This document shows positions 8,728 through 17,671 of a DNA stretch of 41,226 nucleotides, piece after piece. The DNA lies in assembly GCF_022229015.1 (NCBI RefSeq), contig NZ_JAKKFF010000015.1, positions 1-41,226 of the forward strand. The letters run 5' to 3'. Position numbers and translations under genes: made by a program. Within the stretch, counting starts at the first letter, position 1; the number at the start of each line of letters is the position of its first letter. This DNA is from Micromonospora foliorum. Its GTDB lineage: Bacteria; Actinomycetota; Actinomycetes; Mycobacteriales; Micromonosporaceae. The notes below the pieces were generated by a model. The model made no database searches. It saw only the letters and a program-made list of their open reading frames with translations, and was not told where the DNA came from.

Positions 8728-9581
8728 CCCTTCAGACCGCTGCGGGAGACACCCTGGATGATGTGCCGCTGGGCCAGCACGAAGAGGATCAGCACCGGCA
8801 GGCTGGCCAGCACCGCGCCCGCCATGATCACCGGGTAGTCGGTGACGTATGAGCCCTGGAGCAGGCCCAGGCCCGGCGGCAGGGTGAGCTGATCCGGGCT
8901 GAACAGCACGAAGATCGGCCAGAGGAAGTCGTTCCAGTTGGTGAGGAACGACAGCACGGCCAGGGTGGCCAGCGCCGGCCTGGACAGCGGCAGCACCACC
9001 TTGTAGAAGATCTGCCACTGGTTGGCGCCGTCGAGCGTGGCCGCCTCCTCCAACTCGTTCGGGAGCGAGAGGAAGAACTGCCGCAGGAAGAACACCCCGA
9101 ACGCGCTGGCCGCGCCGGGCACCACCACCACGGCGAGGGTGTCGATCCAGTTGAGCTGGTCGACGATCAGGAAGTTCGGGATGATCAGCGAGGTCGGCGG
9201 GATGAACAGCGTCCCGACGATCAGGGCGAAGGTCACCCCGCGACCGCGGAACCGCAGCCGGGCCAGGGAGTACGCGGCCAACGAGGCGGTCACCAGCACC
9301 AACGCCGAGTGCAGCGTGGCGGCCAGCATGCTGTTGAGGAACCAACGCAGCACCGGGTTCGCCGAGTTGTTGAGGATCTGCTCGTAGCCGTAACCGGCGA
9401 GCGGGTTCGGCAGCCAGCTCGGTGGGATCTGCTGGGCGGCGGTGTAGGTCTTCAGCGAGGTGATGACCATCCACACCAGCGGGACCAGGAAGATCAGGGC
9501 CAGGGCGACCAGGGTGGCGTAGAGCCCGACCCGGCGCAGCCCCGGTGTGGAGCCGTCGGTGGTCGGCGTGGGCGTCGTCAT
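8724..9581 (-). CDS. Sugar ABC transporter permease, MalG type (CUT1)
   Basis: A 285-residue inner-membrane protein with six predicted hydrophobic segments. The EAA loop that docks the ATPase is EEAATLDGANQWQIFYKVVLPLSRP, placing it in the CUT1 family (MalG-like). It is the second permease half of the importer. It starts 10 bp after the MalF-like stop and overlaps the GH43 start, so it lies inside one transcription unit. No ATPase gene is present in the operon; in streptomycetes the shared ATPase MsiK serves such systems. Confidence 0.92.
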   Translation of the reverse strand: MTTPTPTTDGSTPGLRRVGLYATLVALALIFLVPLVWMVITSLKTYTAAQQIPPSWLPNPLAGYGYEQILNNSANPVLRWFLNSMLAATLHSALVLVTASLAAYSLARLRFRGRGVTFALIVGTLFIPPTSLIIPNFLIVDQLNWIDTLAVVVVPGAASAFGVFFLRQFFLSLPNELEEAATLDGANQWQIFYKVVLPLSRPALATLAVLSFLTNWNDFLWPIFVLFSPDQLTLPPGLGLLQGSYVTDYPVIMAGAVLASLPVLILFVLAQRHIIQGVSRSGLKG

Positions 9582-9591
9582 GGCGGTCCCC

Positions 9592-10557
9592 TCAGTCTTC
9601 CTTGTAGCGGAAGAGGCGGAAGTTGGCGATGCTCACGACCGCCAGCAGCAGGGCGAACACGATGCTCATCGCGGCGGCACGACCGGCGTTGTTGTTCCGC
9701 AGGCCCTCCTCGACGATGAACCACACCACCGTGCGGGTCTCCGTGCCGGGCGTCCCCTGGGTGATCAGGAACGACTGACCGAACATGTTCGCCGAGGCGA
9801 GCACGGTCGTCGTGATCACGAAGAGCAGCACCGGCCGCAGCCCGGGCAGGGTGACGTTGCGGAACCGCTGCCACGCGTTCGCGCCGTCCATCCGGGCCGC
9901 CTCGTACAGCTCCGGCGAGATGTCCTGGAGACCGGCCAGGTAGATCACCGCGTTGAAGCCGGACGTCCACCAGACGGTCACCCCGACCAGCGAGATCCAC
10001 GCCCACGGCATGTTCGTCACCCAGGGGGTGTCCGACGGCAACCCGACCGCGCCGAGGAGCCGGTTGACCAGGCCCAGGTTGGCGTCGAGCAGGAACCGCC
10101 AGAGCAGGCCGATCACCGCGACACCCAGCACGTACGGCGCGAAGTAGATCGCCCGGAAGAACGTCCGGCCCGGGAAGGAGCGGTTGAGTAGCAGTGCCAA
10201 CCCCAGCGGTACGACCACAAGCAGCGGCACCGACAGCACCGTGAAGATCGCGGTGGCCCGGATGCTCTGCCACCAGTCGCCGTAGACGGCGGAGTCGCTG
10301 GAGAAGAGCTGCTTGTAGTTGTCGAACCCGACGAACGGCCGATTGGGCAGCTGGAAGTCCCACTGGTGCACGCTCAGCCAGAGGCCGAGGATGATCGGCA
10401 GCAGGCCGAACACCCCGAACAGGACCAGGTAGGGGGCGAGGAACAGATACGGCGTCGCCCGTCTGGTCCGACCCGCCGAGGCGGCCCGGCGGGCTGCGTT
10501 GGCCGCCGGGGGCGGCGCGTCACCGCGCGCCGCCCCGACCTCGATCACGTCCGCCAC
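9592..10557 (-). CDS. Sugar ABC transporter permease, MalF type (CUT1)
   Basis: A 321-residue membrane protein. An Arg/Ala-rich cytoplasmic N-terminus (about 35 residues) precedes the first transmembrane helix (PYLFLAPYLVLFGVFGLLP), followed by five more helices. The EAA motif is YEAARMDGANAWQRFRNVTLPGLRP. It forms the membrane channel with the MalG-like partner. The GTG start at 10555-10557 lies 6 bp after the binding-protein stop, with a GGGAG site inside the end of that gene. Confidence 0.92.
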   Translation of the reverse strand: MADVIEVGAARGDAPPPAANAARRAASAGRTRRATPYLFLAPYLVLFGVFGLLPIILGLWLSVHQWDFQLPNRPFVGFDNYKQLFSSDSAVYGDWWQSIRATAIFTVLSVPLLVVVPLGLALLLNRSFPGRTFFRAIYFAPYVLGVAVIGLLWRFLLDANLGLVNRLLGAVGLPSDTPWVTNMPWAWISLVGVTVWWTSGFNAVIYLAGLQDISPELYEAARMDGANAWQRFRNVTLPGLRPVLLFVITTTVLASANMFGQSFLITQGTPGTETRTVVWFIVEEGLRNNNAGRAAAMSIVFALLLAVVSIANFRLFRYKED

Positions 10558-10563
10558 GGGGTA

Positions 10564-11892
10564 TCAGCTCCCGTACTTCTTGCGGTTGTCCTCGAGCTGC
10601 TTGTTGGCCTTGGCCACACCGTCGTCCAGCGCCTGCTTGGGCGACTTCTTGCCCAGCGCGGCCTCGTTGAAGGAGTTGTAGAAGGTGGTCATGACCTCGC
10701 CGAGACCCGGGGCCGCCGGCGGGAACGCCGCGTACTCCAGCTCGGGGGCGAGCGACGAGATCTCCGGCAGCGCCTTGAACTCGGCGCCCTCGCGGACGGC
10801 CTTACGGGCCGGCACCTGGCCGCCCTTCGCCCAGTCCAGCGAGTGCTCGCTGAGCCAGTTGATGAAGACCTTGGCGCCGGAGACCTTGTTGGCGTCGTTG
10901 GCCCGCTGCTTGACGATGGTGAAGTTGTGCGAGTTGGCCCACGCGGCCGGCTTGCTGCCGATCTGCGGGAGCGGAGCGACGCCCCACTGCACCTCGGGGC
11001 TCTTCTTCAGGTCGTTGATCTGCCAGATGCCGTTCCAGGTGAAGGCGTTCTTGCCGCTCTTGAACGACAGGTAGTCGGCGTCCTGACCGACGTTGGCCGG
11101 CGAGAAGCCCTGCTTGATCATGTCGACCAACCAGGTGCACGCCTCGACCGCCGGGTCCGAGTTGAAGGTGGCCTTGGCCACGTCCGCGTCGAACAGGGTG
11201 GCGCCCCACTGGTTGAGCAGCGAGTAGAAAGTCATGCCGCCGGTGAACTGGAACGGGCTGACCCAGAAGCCCTGGATGCCAGCCTTCTTCAGCTCGGTCA
11301 GCGCGGCGACGTAATCGTCCTTGGTCGTCGGCGGCTTGTTCGGGTCCAGGCCGGCCTTCTGCATGACGGTCTTGTTGTAGTAGAAGCCCAGCGGGTGCAT
11401 GTCCAGCGGGATGCCGTACCGCTTGTTGTTGTAGAGCCCGCCCTTCCACACCGTGGGGGCGAAGTCGCCCTCGGCGAGCTCCAGATTCTTGGCCACGTCG
11501 TCCAGCTCGGTGATCACACCGCGGGCGGCGAAGGTGGCGAGCTGGTCCATGTGCATGACCGCGATGTCCGGGCCGTTGCCGCTGGAGGCCGCGCCGGGGA
11601 GCTTGTTGTAGTAGTCCTCCCACTGGTACGTGGCCACCGACACGGCGATGTTCTTGTGCTCGGTGTTGAACTGGTTGACCAGCGTCTTGAAGATCTCGCC
11701 GTCACCGCCGGTGAAGCCGTTCCACAGCTTCAGGTCCACCTTGGGGCCGGTGTACTCCTTGCCCCCGTTGCCGGCGGCCGGCCCGGAGGCGCTGTCATCG
11801 CCGCCGCAGCCCGCGAGGGTCAGCGAAGCCGCAGCGCCGAGTCCGAGACCGAGGCCGAGCAGGCGACGCCGGCTCATGTCGTTCTGGATCAT
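10564..11892 (-). CDS. Extracellular sugar-binding lipoprotein (family 1)
   Basis: A 442-residue solute-binding protein. The signal has a twin-arginine motif (MSRRRLLGLG) directly before a lipobox (LTLAGC), so a Tat-exported lipoprotein is likely. The mature part matches family 1 binding proteins (DLKLWNGFTG, GPDIAVMHMDQLATFA, FYYNKTVMQKAGLDP, FTWNGIWQINDL). Its ligand is probably an arabino- or xylo-oligosaccharide, inferred from the flanking GH51 and GH43 genes. The ATG at 11892 has AAGGAGAG upstream; an in-frame ATG five codons later is the alternative. A 60-bp gap separates it from the GH51 stop. Confidence 0.93.
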   Translation of the reverse strand: MIQNDMSRRRLLGLGLGLGAAASLTLAGCGGDDSASGPAAGNGGKEYTGPKVDLKLWNGFTGGDGEIFKTLVNQFNTEHKNIAVSVATYQWEDYYNKLPGAASSGNGPDIAVMHMDQLATFAARGVITELDDVAKNLELAEGDFAPTVWKGGLYNNKRYGIPLDMHPLGFYYNKTVMQKAGLDPNKPPTTKDDYVAALTELKKAGIQGFWVSPFQFTGGMTFYSLLNQWGATLFDADVAKATFNSDPAVEACTWLVDMIKQGFSPANVGQDADYLSFKSGKNAFTWNGIWQINDLKKSPEVQWGVAPLPQIGSKPAAWANSHNFTIVKQRANDANKVSGAKVFINWLSEHSLDWAKGGQVPARKAVREGAEFKALPEISSLAPELEYAAFPPAAPGLGEVMTTFYNSFNEAALGKKSPKQALDDGVAKANKQLEDNRKKYGS

Positions 11893-11952
11893 GCTTTATC
11901 TCTCCTTGAAGGGGGACGGGATGAATTGTGCCTGCTCAAGACCGGTGCGACA

Positions 11953-13467
11953 TCAGGCGCTGATCGGGCCGAAGCGGAGCACGCTCCAGGACACGGCGGG
12001 CAGGCGTACGGTGCACCGGCCGCCGTCAGGGGTGGGGGTGGGCAGATCCCGCGGCGTCACCCGGTCGGGCTCGGCCTCGGTGTTCGTCGCGGACGGGTCA
12101 GACCCGGCAGCGATGCTCTGGAAGGAATAACCGGACAGTCCTGGCAGACCGCGCAAATCGATGTCCAATGCGAGGTCCGTCTGGTCGCGGTTGACCGCGA
12201 AAACGGTCAACTCGCCGGTCTCCTCGTCGTGCAGGGCGACGGTGTCGAGCACCGGCACGTCCCCGTACTTCTTCGTGTCGTAGCGCGGCGACACCGGGTC
12301 GGTGCGCAGCACGGTGCCTCGGGCGTACCGCGCGGTCAGTGCGAACGGGTGGAAGATGCTCTGCCGCCAGGCGGGGCCACCGTTGCGGGTGCGGATCGGC
12401 GCGATCACGTTGGCCAGTTGCGCCTGGGCTGCCACACCGACCCGGTCCGCGTGGCGCAGCAGGGTGATCAGCAGGTCCCCGACGACCACCGCGTCGACGG
12501 CGGTGAAGTCGTCCTCGATCAGCGCCGGAGCCTCGACCCAGCCGCGCCGGTCCAGGTCGGCCTGGAGGCGTGACTCGTACCAGACATTCCACTCGTCGAA
12601 GGAGATCTTCAGCTTGCGCTTGTGCCGCTGCTTGGCGGCCACGTGGTCGGCGGTCGCGACGACCTCGGTGATGAAATTGTCCATGTCGACGGCCGACGCC
12701 AGGATGCTGGCCTGGTCGCCGTCGGACGGGTCGTAGTAGGTGTGCGCCGAGATGTAGTCGACGTGCTCGTAGGTGTGCTCCAGCACCGTCGCCTCCCAGG
12801 AGGCGAAGGTGGGCATCCGCCGGTTGGAGCTGCCGCAGGCGATCAGGCTGATCGACGGGTCGATCATCTTCATGGCGCGGGCGGCCTCCGCGGCGAGGCG
12901 GCCGTACTCGTCGGCGGTCTTGTGGCCGACCTGCCACGGGCCGTCCATCTCGTTGCCCAGGCACCACAGCCGCACGCCGTACGGGTCCTCGGCGCCGTGC
13001 TTGCGCCGCAGGTCGGAGAACTCGGTGCCGCCCGGGTGGTTGGCGTACTCCAGCAGGTCCAGTGCCTCCTGGACGCCCCGCGTGCCGAGGTTGACCGCCA
13101 TCATCGGTTCGACGCCGGCCTCGGCGGCCCACGTCATGAACTCGTCCAGCCCGAACGCGTTGGTCTCGATCGTCTTCCAGGCCAGGTCGAGCCGGCGCGG
13201 CCGGTCACCGACCGGGCCGACCCCGTCCTCCCAGCGGTAGCCGGAGACGAAGTTGCCGCCCGGGTAGCGGACGACCGAGACGCCCAGCTCACGGGTGAGG
13301 TCCAGCACGTCGCGGCGCAGGCCGCGGGAGTCGGCGGTGGGGTGGCCGGGCTCGTAGATGCCGCCGTAGACACACCGCCCCATGTGCTCGACGAATGAGC
13401 CGAAGAGGCGTCGGTCGGCCGGGCCGATGGAGAAGGCCGGGTCGATCGTCAGCTGCGCGGTCCGCAA
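11953..13467 (-). CDS. GH51 alpha-L-arabinofuranosidase
   Basis: A 504-residue cytosolic enzyme (no signal peptide) that removes terminal alpha-L-arabinofuranosyl residues from imported oligosaccharides. The acid/base is Glu173 in CLGNEMDGPW and the nucleophile Glu292 in ISFDEWNVWY, both GH51 hallmarks; LFGSFVEHMGRCVYGGIYEPGH is also diagnostic. The frame opens at a GTG (13519-13521), but I prefer the TTG at 13465-13467. The family N-terminus (RTAQLTIDPAFSIG) begins there, GGAAAGG precedes it, and a palindromic operator occupies the stretch between the two starts. It is the first gene of the five-gene arabinoside operon. Confidence 0.93.
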   Translation of the reverse strand: MRTAQLTIDPAFSIGPADRRLFGSFVEHMGRCVYGGIYEPGHPTADSRGLRRDVLDLTRELGVSVVRYPGGNFVSGYRWEDGVGPVGDRPRRLDLAWKTIETNAFGLDEFMTWAAEAGVEPMMAVNLGTRGVQEALDLLEYANHPGGTEFSDLRRKHGAEDPYGVRLWCLGNEMDGPWQVGHKTADEYGRLAAEAARAMKMIDPSISLIACGSSNRRMPTFASWEATVLEHTYEHVDYISAHTYYDPSDGDQASILASAVDMDNFITEVVATADHVAAKQRHKRKLKISFDEWNVWYESRLQADLDRRGWVEAPALIEDDFTAVDAVVVGDLLITLLRHADRVGVAAQAQLANVIAPIRTRNGGPAWRQSIFHPFALTARYARGTVLRTDPVSPRYDTKKYGDVPVLDTVALHDEETGELTVFAVNRDQTDLALDIDLRGLPGLSGYSFQSIAAGSDPSATNTEAEPDRVTPRDLPTPTPDGGRCTVRLPAVSWSVLRFGPISA

Positions 13468-13500
13468 GGGGGTGTCACCTTTCCTCGTGCCGATGCCCGG

Positions 13501-13514
13501 GTGAGCGCGCTCAC
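13501..13514. promoter_or_regulatory. Palindromic operator in the GH51 leader
   Basis: GTGAGCGCGCTCAC is a perfect 14-bp palindrome with a central CG, the layout of LacI-family operators. It lies about 12-25 nt downstream of the inferred transcription start, where a bound repressor would act as a roadblock. It differs in sequence from the ACAACGTTGT sites nearby, so it could serve another regulator. Confidence 0.5.
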
Positions 13515-13533
13515 CGTTCACCCGGTGTCCATC

Positions 13534-13564
13534 GTTCTACAACGTTGTAGGCAACGTTGTAAAG
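13534..13564 (-). promoter_or_regulatory. Promoter of the arabinoside operon
   Basis: On the minus strand TTTACA (13559-13564) and TAGAAC (13534-13539) are separated by 18 bp and resemble -35 and -10 boxes. Transcription would start near 13527, giving a leader of about 60 nt before the TTG start. Both CGTT palindromes lie in or next to the spacer. Confidence 0.5.
13537..13560. promoter_or_regulatory. Two tandem LacI-type operators
   Basis: CTACAACGTTGTAG (13537-13550) is a perfect 14-bp palindrome. A second site, GCAACGTTGT (13551-13560), has the same AACGTT core with its centre 12 bp away. AACGTT with central CpG is the usual LacI/GalR-type core. The pair covers the operon promoter and also touches the likely -35 box of the regulator gene, so one protein could control both directions. 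Confidence 0.7.
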
Positions 13565-13584
13565 GGTTGCTGAGGCGGTAGGGT
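13557..13584 (+). promoter_or_regulatory. Promoter of the LacI-type regulator gene
   Basis: TTGTAA (13557-13562) and TAGGGT (13579-13584) with a 16-bp spacer lie 30 bp before the GTG start. The -35 box overlaps the second operator, which suggests autoregulation. Confidence 0.45.
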
Positions 13585-13613
13585 GCGGAGTGTTACATCG
13601 GGGAGGTTTCGGA

Positions 13614-14621
13614 GTGCGACAAAGGCTCAAGGACGTGGCCGAACGGGCCGGGGTGTCGGTGAAGACCGTCTCCAACGTCGTCAACGGTTACGTGCACGTT
13701 CGGCCGGACACCCGCGCCCGAGTCGAAAAGGCGATCGCCGAACTCAACTACCGGCCCAACCTCTCGGCCCGCCACCTGCGCAAGGGCCGCACCGGCGTGA
13801 TCGCCTTGGCCGTCCCGGAACTGGACATCCCGTACTTCGCAGAACTGGCCCGCTACGTGGTCACCGCCGCCGCCGCCTACGGCTGGACGGTGCTGATCGA
13901 CCAGACCGGCGGTCGGCGGGAGCAGGAACGGGTGGTGGCCTCCGGCATCACCGATCACCTGATCGACGGGCTCATCTTCAGCCCGTTGGCGCTCACCGCG
14001 GAGGACCTGGCCGGCCTGGACGGCACGCCCATGGTGCTGCTCGGCGAGCGGGTCGAACACGGCCCCGCCGATCGCGTGGTGATCGACAACGTGACCGCCG
14101 CCCGGGAGATCACCGATCACCTGATCCAGCTCGGCCACCGCCGGATCGCGGCCATCGGCTCCCAGCGCACCGACGAGGGAGCCAGCGCCCGGCTGCGTCT
14201 GGCCGGATACGCCGACGCGCTGCGCGCCGCCGGGCTCGACTACGACGAAACCCTGGTGGCGCCCGCGTCGGCCTGGCACCGCGCCGACGGCGCGGCCGCC
14301 ATGCAGGGCCTGCTCACCTCCGGCGTACGCCCCGACGCCGTCTTCTGCTTCAACGACACGCTTGCCCTGGGTGCCCTGCGTGTCCTGCACGAGGCCGGTC
14401 TGCGGGTGCCCGAGGACGTGGCGGTGGTCGGCTTCGACGACATCGAGGACGGCCGGTTCTCCATCCCCACCCTCAGCACCGTCGCCCCGGACAAGGCGCG
14501 CATCGCCCAACTTGCCGTCGAACTCCTGGCCAACCGCCTGGACGGCGACCGCGCCGCCCCGGCGAAGGAGCTTTCTGCCCCGTACCGCCTGGAACTCCGC
14601 GAATCCACCCAGACCCCGTAA
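13614..14621 (+). CDS. LacI-family transcriptional regulator of the arabinoside operon
   Basis: A 335-residue protein. The N-terminal helix-turn-helix is RQRLKDVAERAGVSVKTVSNVVNG, followed by the hinge (YRPNLSARHLRKGRTG) and a periplasmic-binding-protein-like effector domain (VIALAVPELDIPYFAELA to about residue 325; DAVFCFNDTLALGALRVL and VAVVGFDDIEDG are typical). It probably represses the divergent GH51-transporter-GH43 operon until a sugar, likely arabinose or an arabino-oligosaccharide, binds (inference from context). The GTG at 13614 has GGGAGG (13601-13606) at good spacing; the GTG at 13590 lies before this site and is less likely. Confidence 0.93.
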   Translation: MRQRLKDVAERAGVSVKTVSNVVNGYVHVRPDTRARVEKAIAELNYRPNLSARHLRKGRTGVIALAVPELDIPYFAELARYVVTAAAAYGWTVLIDQTGGRREQERVVASGITDHLIDGLIFSPLALTAEDLAGLDGTPMVLLGERVEHGPADRVVIDNVTAAREITDHLIQLGHRRIAAIGSQRTDEGASARLRLAGYADALRAAGLDYDETLVAPASAWHRADGAAAMQGLLTSGVRPDAVFCFNDTLALGALRVLHEAGLRVPEDVAVVGFDDIEDGRFSIPTLSTVAPDKARIAQLAVELLANRLDGDRAAPAKELSAPYRLELRESTQTP

Positions 14622-14636
14622 CCAGTACCGGGCCGG

Positions 14637-15362
14637 TCAGTCGAAGAAGCGGGCCAGGTGGGATTTTGGGGCGGTATCGACGTCCGGTTGGAGTGGAGTC
14701 AGGTCGGCGAAGATCGAGGCGCCGTCGCAGCCGGCGTGCAGGGGATACCACCGCGGGCGGCCCGGTGGACGGCCCTGGCAGATCCCCTTGAACGTCTGCA
14801 CGTCCATCAGCCGGACGTGGGTCGGGTCGGCCACCGCGTTCACGTGCCCCCACCAGGGGCTCATCACGTGCAGCACCCCACCGGGGCGGAGGACCCGGTG
14901 ACACTCGTCGACAAGCGGCAGGAAGTCGATCAGGTGCTCCAGGATGTGCACCGCGAAGAGGACGTCCACCGAGTTGTCGGCGAGCGGCAGTGAGCCGGAC
15001 AGGTCAGCGACGGCGTCCACGCCGGGGGCGGGGTAGATGTCCAGCCCCAGGTTGCTCGACCACTGCTTGGTCGGCCCACAACCAAGGTCCACGATCACCG
15101 GCGCCCGCCCGCCGATGCCGACGCGGCACCAGACGCCGTAGACACCGGCCAGCCGCCCCACCAGGTCCCGCACCAGCCGTAGCTGAGCGGGCTCGGCCAC
15201 GTCGCCGCTCAGATGGGCCACCCCCCGGTCGAACCGCACCTCGACCGCCAGGTCCCGCAAACGATCGTCGTGGCGGACCTGGTCCGCCCATGCCTGACCG
15301 AGGAATTCGTCGATCGCCCGCAGCCGGTCGGCCGAGGGCGGAGTCTGTGCCAAAGCGACCAT
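14637..15362 (-). CDS. BON-domain / SAM-dependent methyltransferase fusion
   Basis: A 241-residue protein. Residues about 25-75 resemble a BON domain (VEVRFDRGVAHLSGDVAEPAQ, a beta-strand then helix ending GVYGVWCRV). A class I methyltransferase follows: motif I VIVDLGCGP, an acidic loop DIYPAPGVDAVADL, FAVHILEHLIDF and HRVLRPGGVLHV. The substrate is unknown. The ATG at 15360-15362 has GGGAGG (15371-15376) upstream; the frame stays open to an ATG at 15512, which would add 50 residues without recognisable homology. It converges on the LacI gene with 15 bp between stops. BON domains usually bind membranes or phospholipids, so an envelope-associated substrate is conceivable. Confidence 0.8.
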   Translation of the reverse strand: MVALAQTPPSADRLRAIDEFLGQAWADQVRHDDRLRDLAVEVRFDRGVAHLSGDVAEPAQLRLVRDLVGRLAGVYGVWCRVGIGGRAPVIVDLGCGPTKQWSSNLGLDIYPAPGVDAVADLSGSLPLADNSVDVLFAVHILEHLIDFLPLVDECHRVLRPGGVLHVMSPWWGHVNAVADPTHVRLMDVQTFKGICQGRPPGRPRWYPLHAGCDGASIFADLTPLQPDVDTAPKSHLARFFD

Positions 15363-15624
15363 TCGGGCCACCTCCCGCCGCGCGATACCCGCAATCGCGC
15401 CCGGTATGCCCCACTCGTCCGCCTCGTTGCCGACTCGTGTGCGGCCCACCGATGGGGATGTCGCAGGATGCGGGGCAGGACCGCAGTCATCTTGATGCCA
15501 CACAGACATCAAAATGACTCTGCGGCATCACGCTCAACGGAGACATCGGCTCCGCCCGGGCACGGGGCCGAGCGGCGAACGACCAACTCGGCCCATGCCA
15601 CCGCAGTCGGCTCGGCGCCCCCGG

Positions 15625-15933
15625 TCAGCCGGAGAGGGTGCGGCGGCCCCCGCGCATCCGCTGGCGAGGCGGCGGGTCGGCGGGCTTCGGCCGCTTGAGG
15701 TGGTAGCGGTGCAGTTCGTGGTTGCCGGGCAGGGACGGGTCCTCGCTCATCGCGACCAACTCCCAGCCCTGGTCACCGGCCCGGTTCAGGTGGGCCAGCG
15801 CGGTGTCGCCGTACGGCGTCACGTCGACCATCGAGCCGTCCGGGCCGTACCAGACGAAGACGACCTCCCAGCCGAGGTCGTTGGTCGCGGCCTGGCGGCG
15901 GCGGACCAGCAGGGCGTACTCCCACTTGAGCAT
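15625..15933 (-). CDS. Small DUF4177-like protein
   Basis: A 102-residue protein beginning MLKWEYALLVRRRQ. The pattern WEYALLV ... ALAHLNRAGDQGWELVAM is that of DUF4177-type small alpha/beta proteins, in which a helix and the GWELV strand are conserved. The C-terminal 25 residues are basic and Pro-rich. Function unknown; cytosolic. The ATG at 15931-15933 is placed where the family begins; an earlier in-frame ATG (15975) would overlap the next gene. It lies downstream of the ABC-F gene on the same strand and may be cotranscribed. Confidence 0.7.
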   Translation of the reverse strand: MLKWEYALLVRRRQAATNDLGWEVVFVWYGPDGSMVDVTPYGDTALAHLNRAGDQGWELVAMSEDPSLPGNHELHRYHLKRPKPADPPPRQRMRGGRRTLSG

Positions 15934-15971
15934 GCCGTCATTCTCACCCCGCGCCGGCCCACGGGCACGGA

Positions 15972-17609
15972 TCAATCCTCGGCGATCCGCCCGCCGTCGA
16001 CGCGGAGCCGCCGGTTGGTCTCGATAGCGGCCAGCATCCGCCGGTCGTGAGTGACCAGCAGCAGCGTTCCGGGGTAGCTGGCCAGCGCCGACTCGAGCTG
16101 CTCGATGGCGGGCAGGTCCAGGTGGTTGGTGGGCTCGTCCAGCACCAGCAGGTTGACCCCACGGCCCTGGAGCAGGGCCAGCGCGGCCCGGGTCCGCTCA
16201 CCGGGGGAGAGGGTGGCCGCCGGTCGGGGCACGTGCGCCGCCCGCAGGCCGAACTTGGCCAGCAGGGTCCGCGCGTCCGCCGGCGACAGGTGGGGTACGG
16301 CCGCCTCGAACGCGTCGATCAGCGGCACGTCGCCGAGGAACAGCCCGCGGGCCTGGTCCACCTCGCCGACCACCACGCCGGGCCCGAGCGAGGCGGTGCC
16401 GGCGTCCAGCGGCAGCCGGCCCAGCAGCGCGGCCAACAGGGTGGACTTGCCCGAACCGTTCGCACCGGTCACCGCGACCCGGTCCGCCCAGTCGATCTGG
16501 AGGTCGACCGGGCCGAGGGTGAAGCCACCCCGGCGTACCACCGCTCCGCGCAGCGTGGCCACGACGGCGCCGGCGCGGGGCGCGGCGGCGATCTCCATCC
16601 GCAGCTCCCACTCCTTGCGGGGCTCCTCGACCACGTCGAGCCGTTCGATCAGCCGTTCGGTCTGCTTGGCCTTGGCGGCCTGCTTCTCGCTCGACTCGCT
16701 CCGGAACTTGCGGCCGATCTTGTCGTTGTCGGTGGCCTTGCGGCGGGCGTTCCGCACCCCCTTCTCCATCCAGCCACGCTGGGTGCGGGCCCGAGCCTCC
16801 AGCCCGGCCTTGGTGTCGGCGTACTCCTCGAAGTCCGCGCGGGCGTGCCGCCGCGCCACCTCGCGCTCCTCCAGGTAGGCCGCGTAGCCGCCGCCGTAGT
16901 GGTTGACCTGCTGCTGCGCCAGGTCCAGCTCCAGCACCCGGGTCACCGTGCGGGTGAGGAACTCCCGGTCGTGGCTGACCAGCACCGTGCCGGCGCGCAG
17001 CCCGGTGACGAACTCCTCCAGCCGCTCCAACCCGGCCAGGTCCAGGTCGTTGGTCGGCTCGTCGAGCAGGAACACGTCGTACCGGCTGAGCAGCAGCGAC
17101 GCGAGCCCGGCCCGGGCCGCCTGGCCGCCGGAGAGCCCGGTCGTCGGGTGGTCCAGGTCGACCGCGAGCCCCAGGTCGGCGCTCACCTGCTCGGCGCGTT
17201 CGTCCAGGTCCGCGCCGCCCAGGGCGAGCCAGCGCTCCAGCGCGTCGCCGTACGCGTCGTCGGCGCCCGCCGCCCCGGCGGTCAGCGCCTCGGTCGCCGC
17301 GTCCAACGCCGCCTGCGCGGCGGTCACCCCGGTCCGGCGGGCCAGGAAGTCGCGTACCGTCTCGCCCGGTCGCCGTTCCGGCTCCTGCGGCAGGTGGCCG
17401 ACGCTCGCGGTGGGCGGGCTGAGCCGCACGCTGCCGGCCTCGACCGGCAACAACCCGGCGAGGGTACGCAGCAGCGTCGATTTGCCGGCCCCGTTCGGCC
17501 CGACCAGCCCGACCACGTCGCCGGGGGCGACCACCAGGTCCAATCCGGCGAACAGCGGGCGGTCGCCGTGCCCGGCGGCCAGGTCCTTGACGATCATCGT
17601 GGCGCTCAT
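15972..17609 (-). CDS. ABC-F family ATPase (ribosome-associated or antibiotic-resistance type)
   Basis: A 545-residue cytosolic protein with two ABC cassettes and no membrane segment. Walker A motifs are GPNGAGKST and GANGSGKST; signatures are LSGGQ in the first half and LSPGE in the second; Walker B regions are VFLLDEPTNDLD and LLVLDEPTNHLD. The DEPTNxLD form is diagnostic for ABC-F. The linker (about residues 235-325) is basic and helical, the segment that reaches the ribosomal P site in family members. Members act as translation factors or protect ribosomes from antibiotics; which applies here cannot be decided. It is divergent from the ROK gene with a 62-bp gap. Confidence 0.93.
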   Translation of the reverse strand: MSATMIVKDLAAGHGDRPLFAGLDLVVAPGDVVGLVGPNGAGKSTLLRTLAGLLPVEAGSVRLSPPTASVGHLPQEPERRPGETVRDFLARRTGVTAAQAALDAATEALTAGAAGADDAYGDALERWLALGGADLDERAEQVSADLGLAVDLDHPTTGLSGGQAARAGLASLLLSRYDVFLLDEPTNDLDLAGLERLEEFVTGLRAGTVLVSHDREFLTRTVTRVLELDLAQQQVNHYGGGYAAYLEEREVARRHARADFEEYADTKAGLEARARTQRGWMEKGVRNARRKATDNDKIGRKFRSESSEKQAAKAKQTERLIERLDVVEEPRKEWELRMEIAAAPRAGAVVATLRGAVVRRGGFTLGPVDLQIDWADRVAVTGANGSGKSTLLAALLGRLPLDAGTASLGPGVVVGEVDQARGLFLGDVPLIDAFEAAVPHLSPADARTLLAKFGLRAAHVPRPAATLSPGERTRAALALLQGRGVNLLVLDEPTNHLDLPAIEQLESALASYPGTLLLVTHDRRMLAAIETNRRLRVDGGRIAED

Positions 17610-17671
17610 CAGGACGGCAGCCTATCCGGCCCCCCGCATACGACCGGCCGGCAGCGGGCAGACTCAACGAC

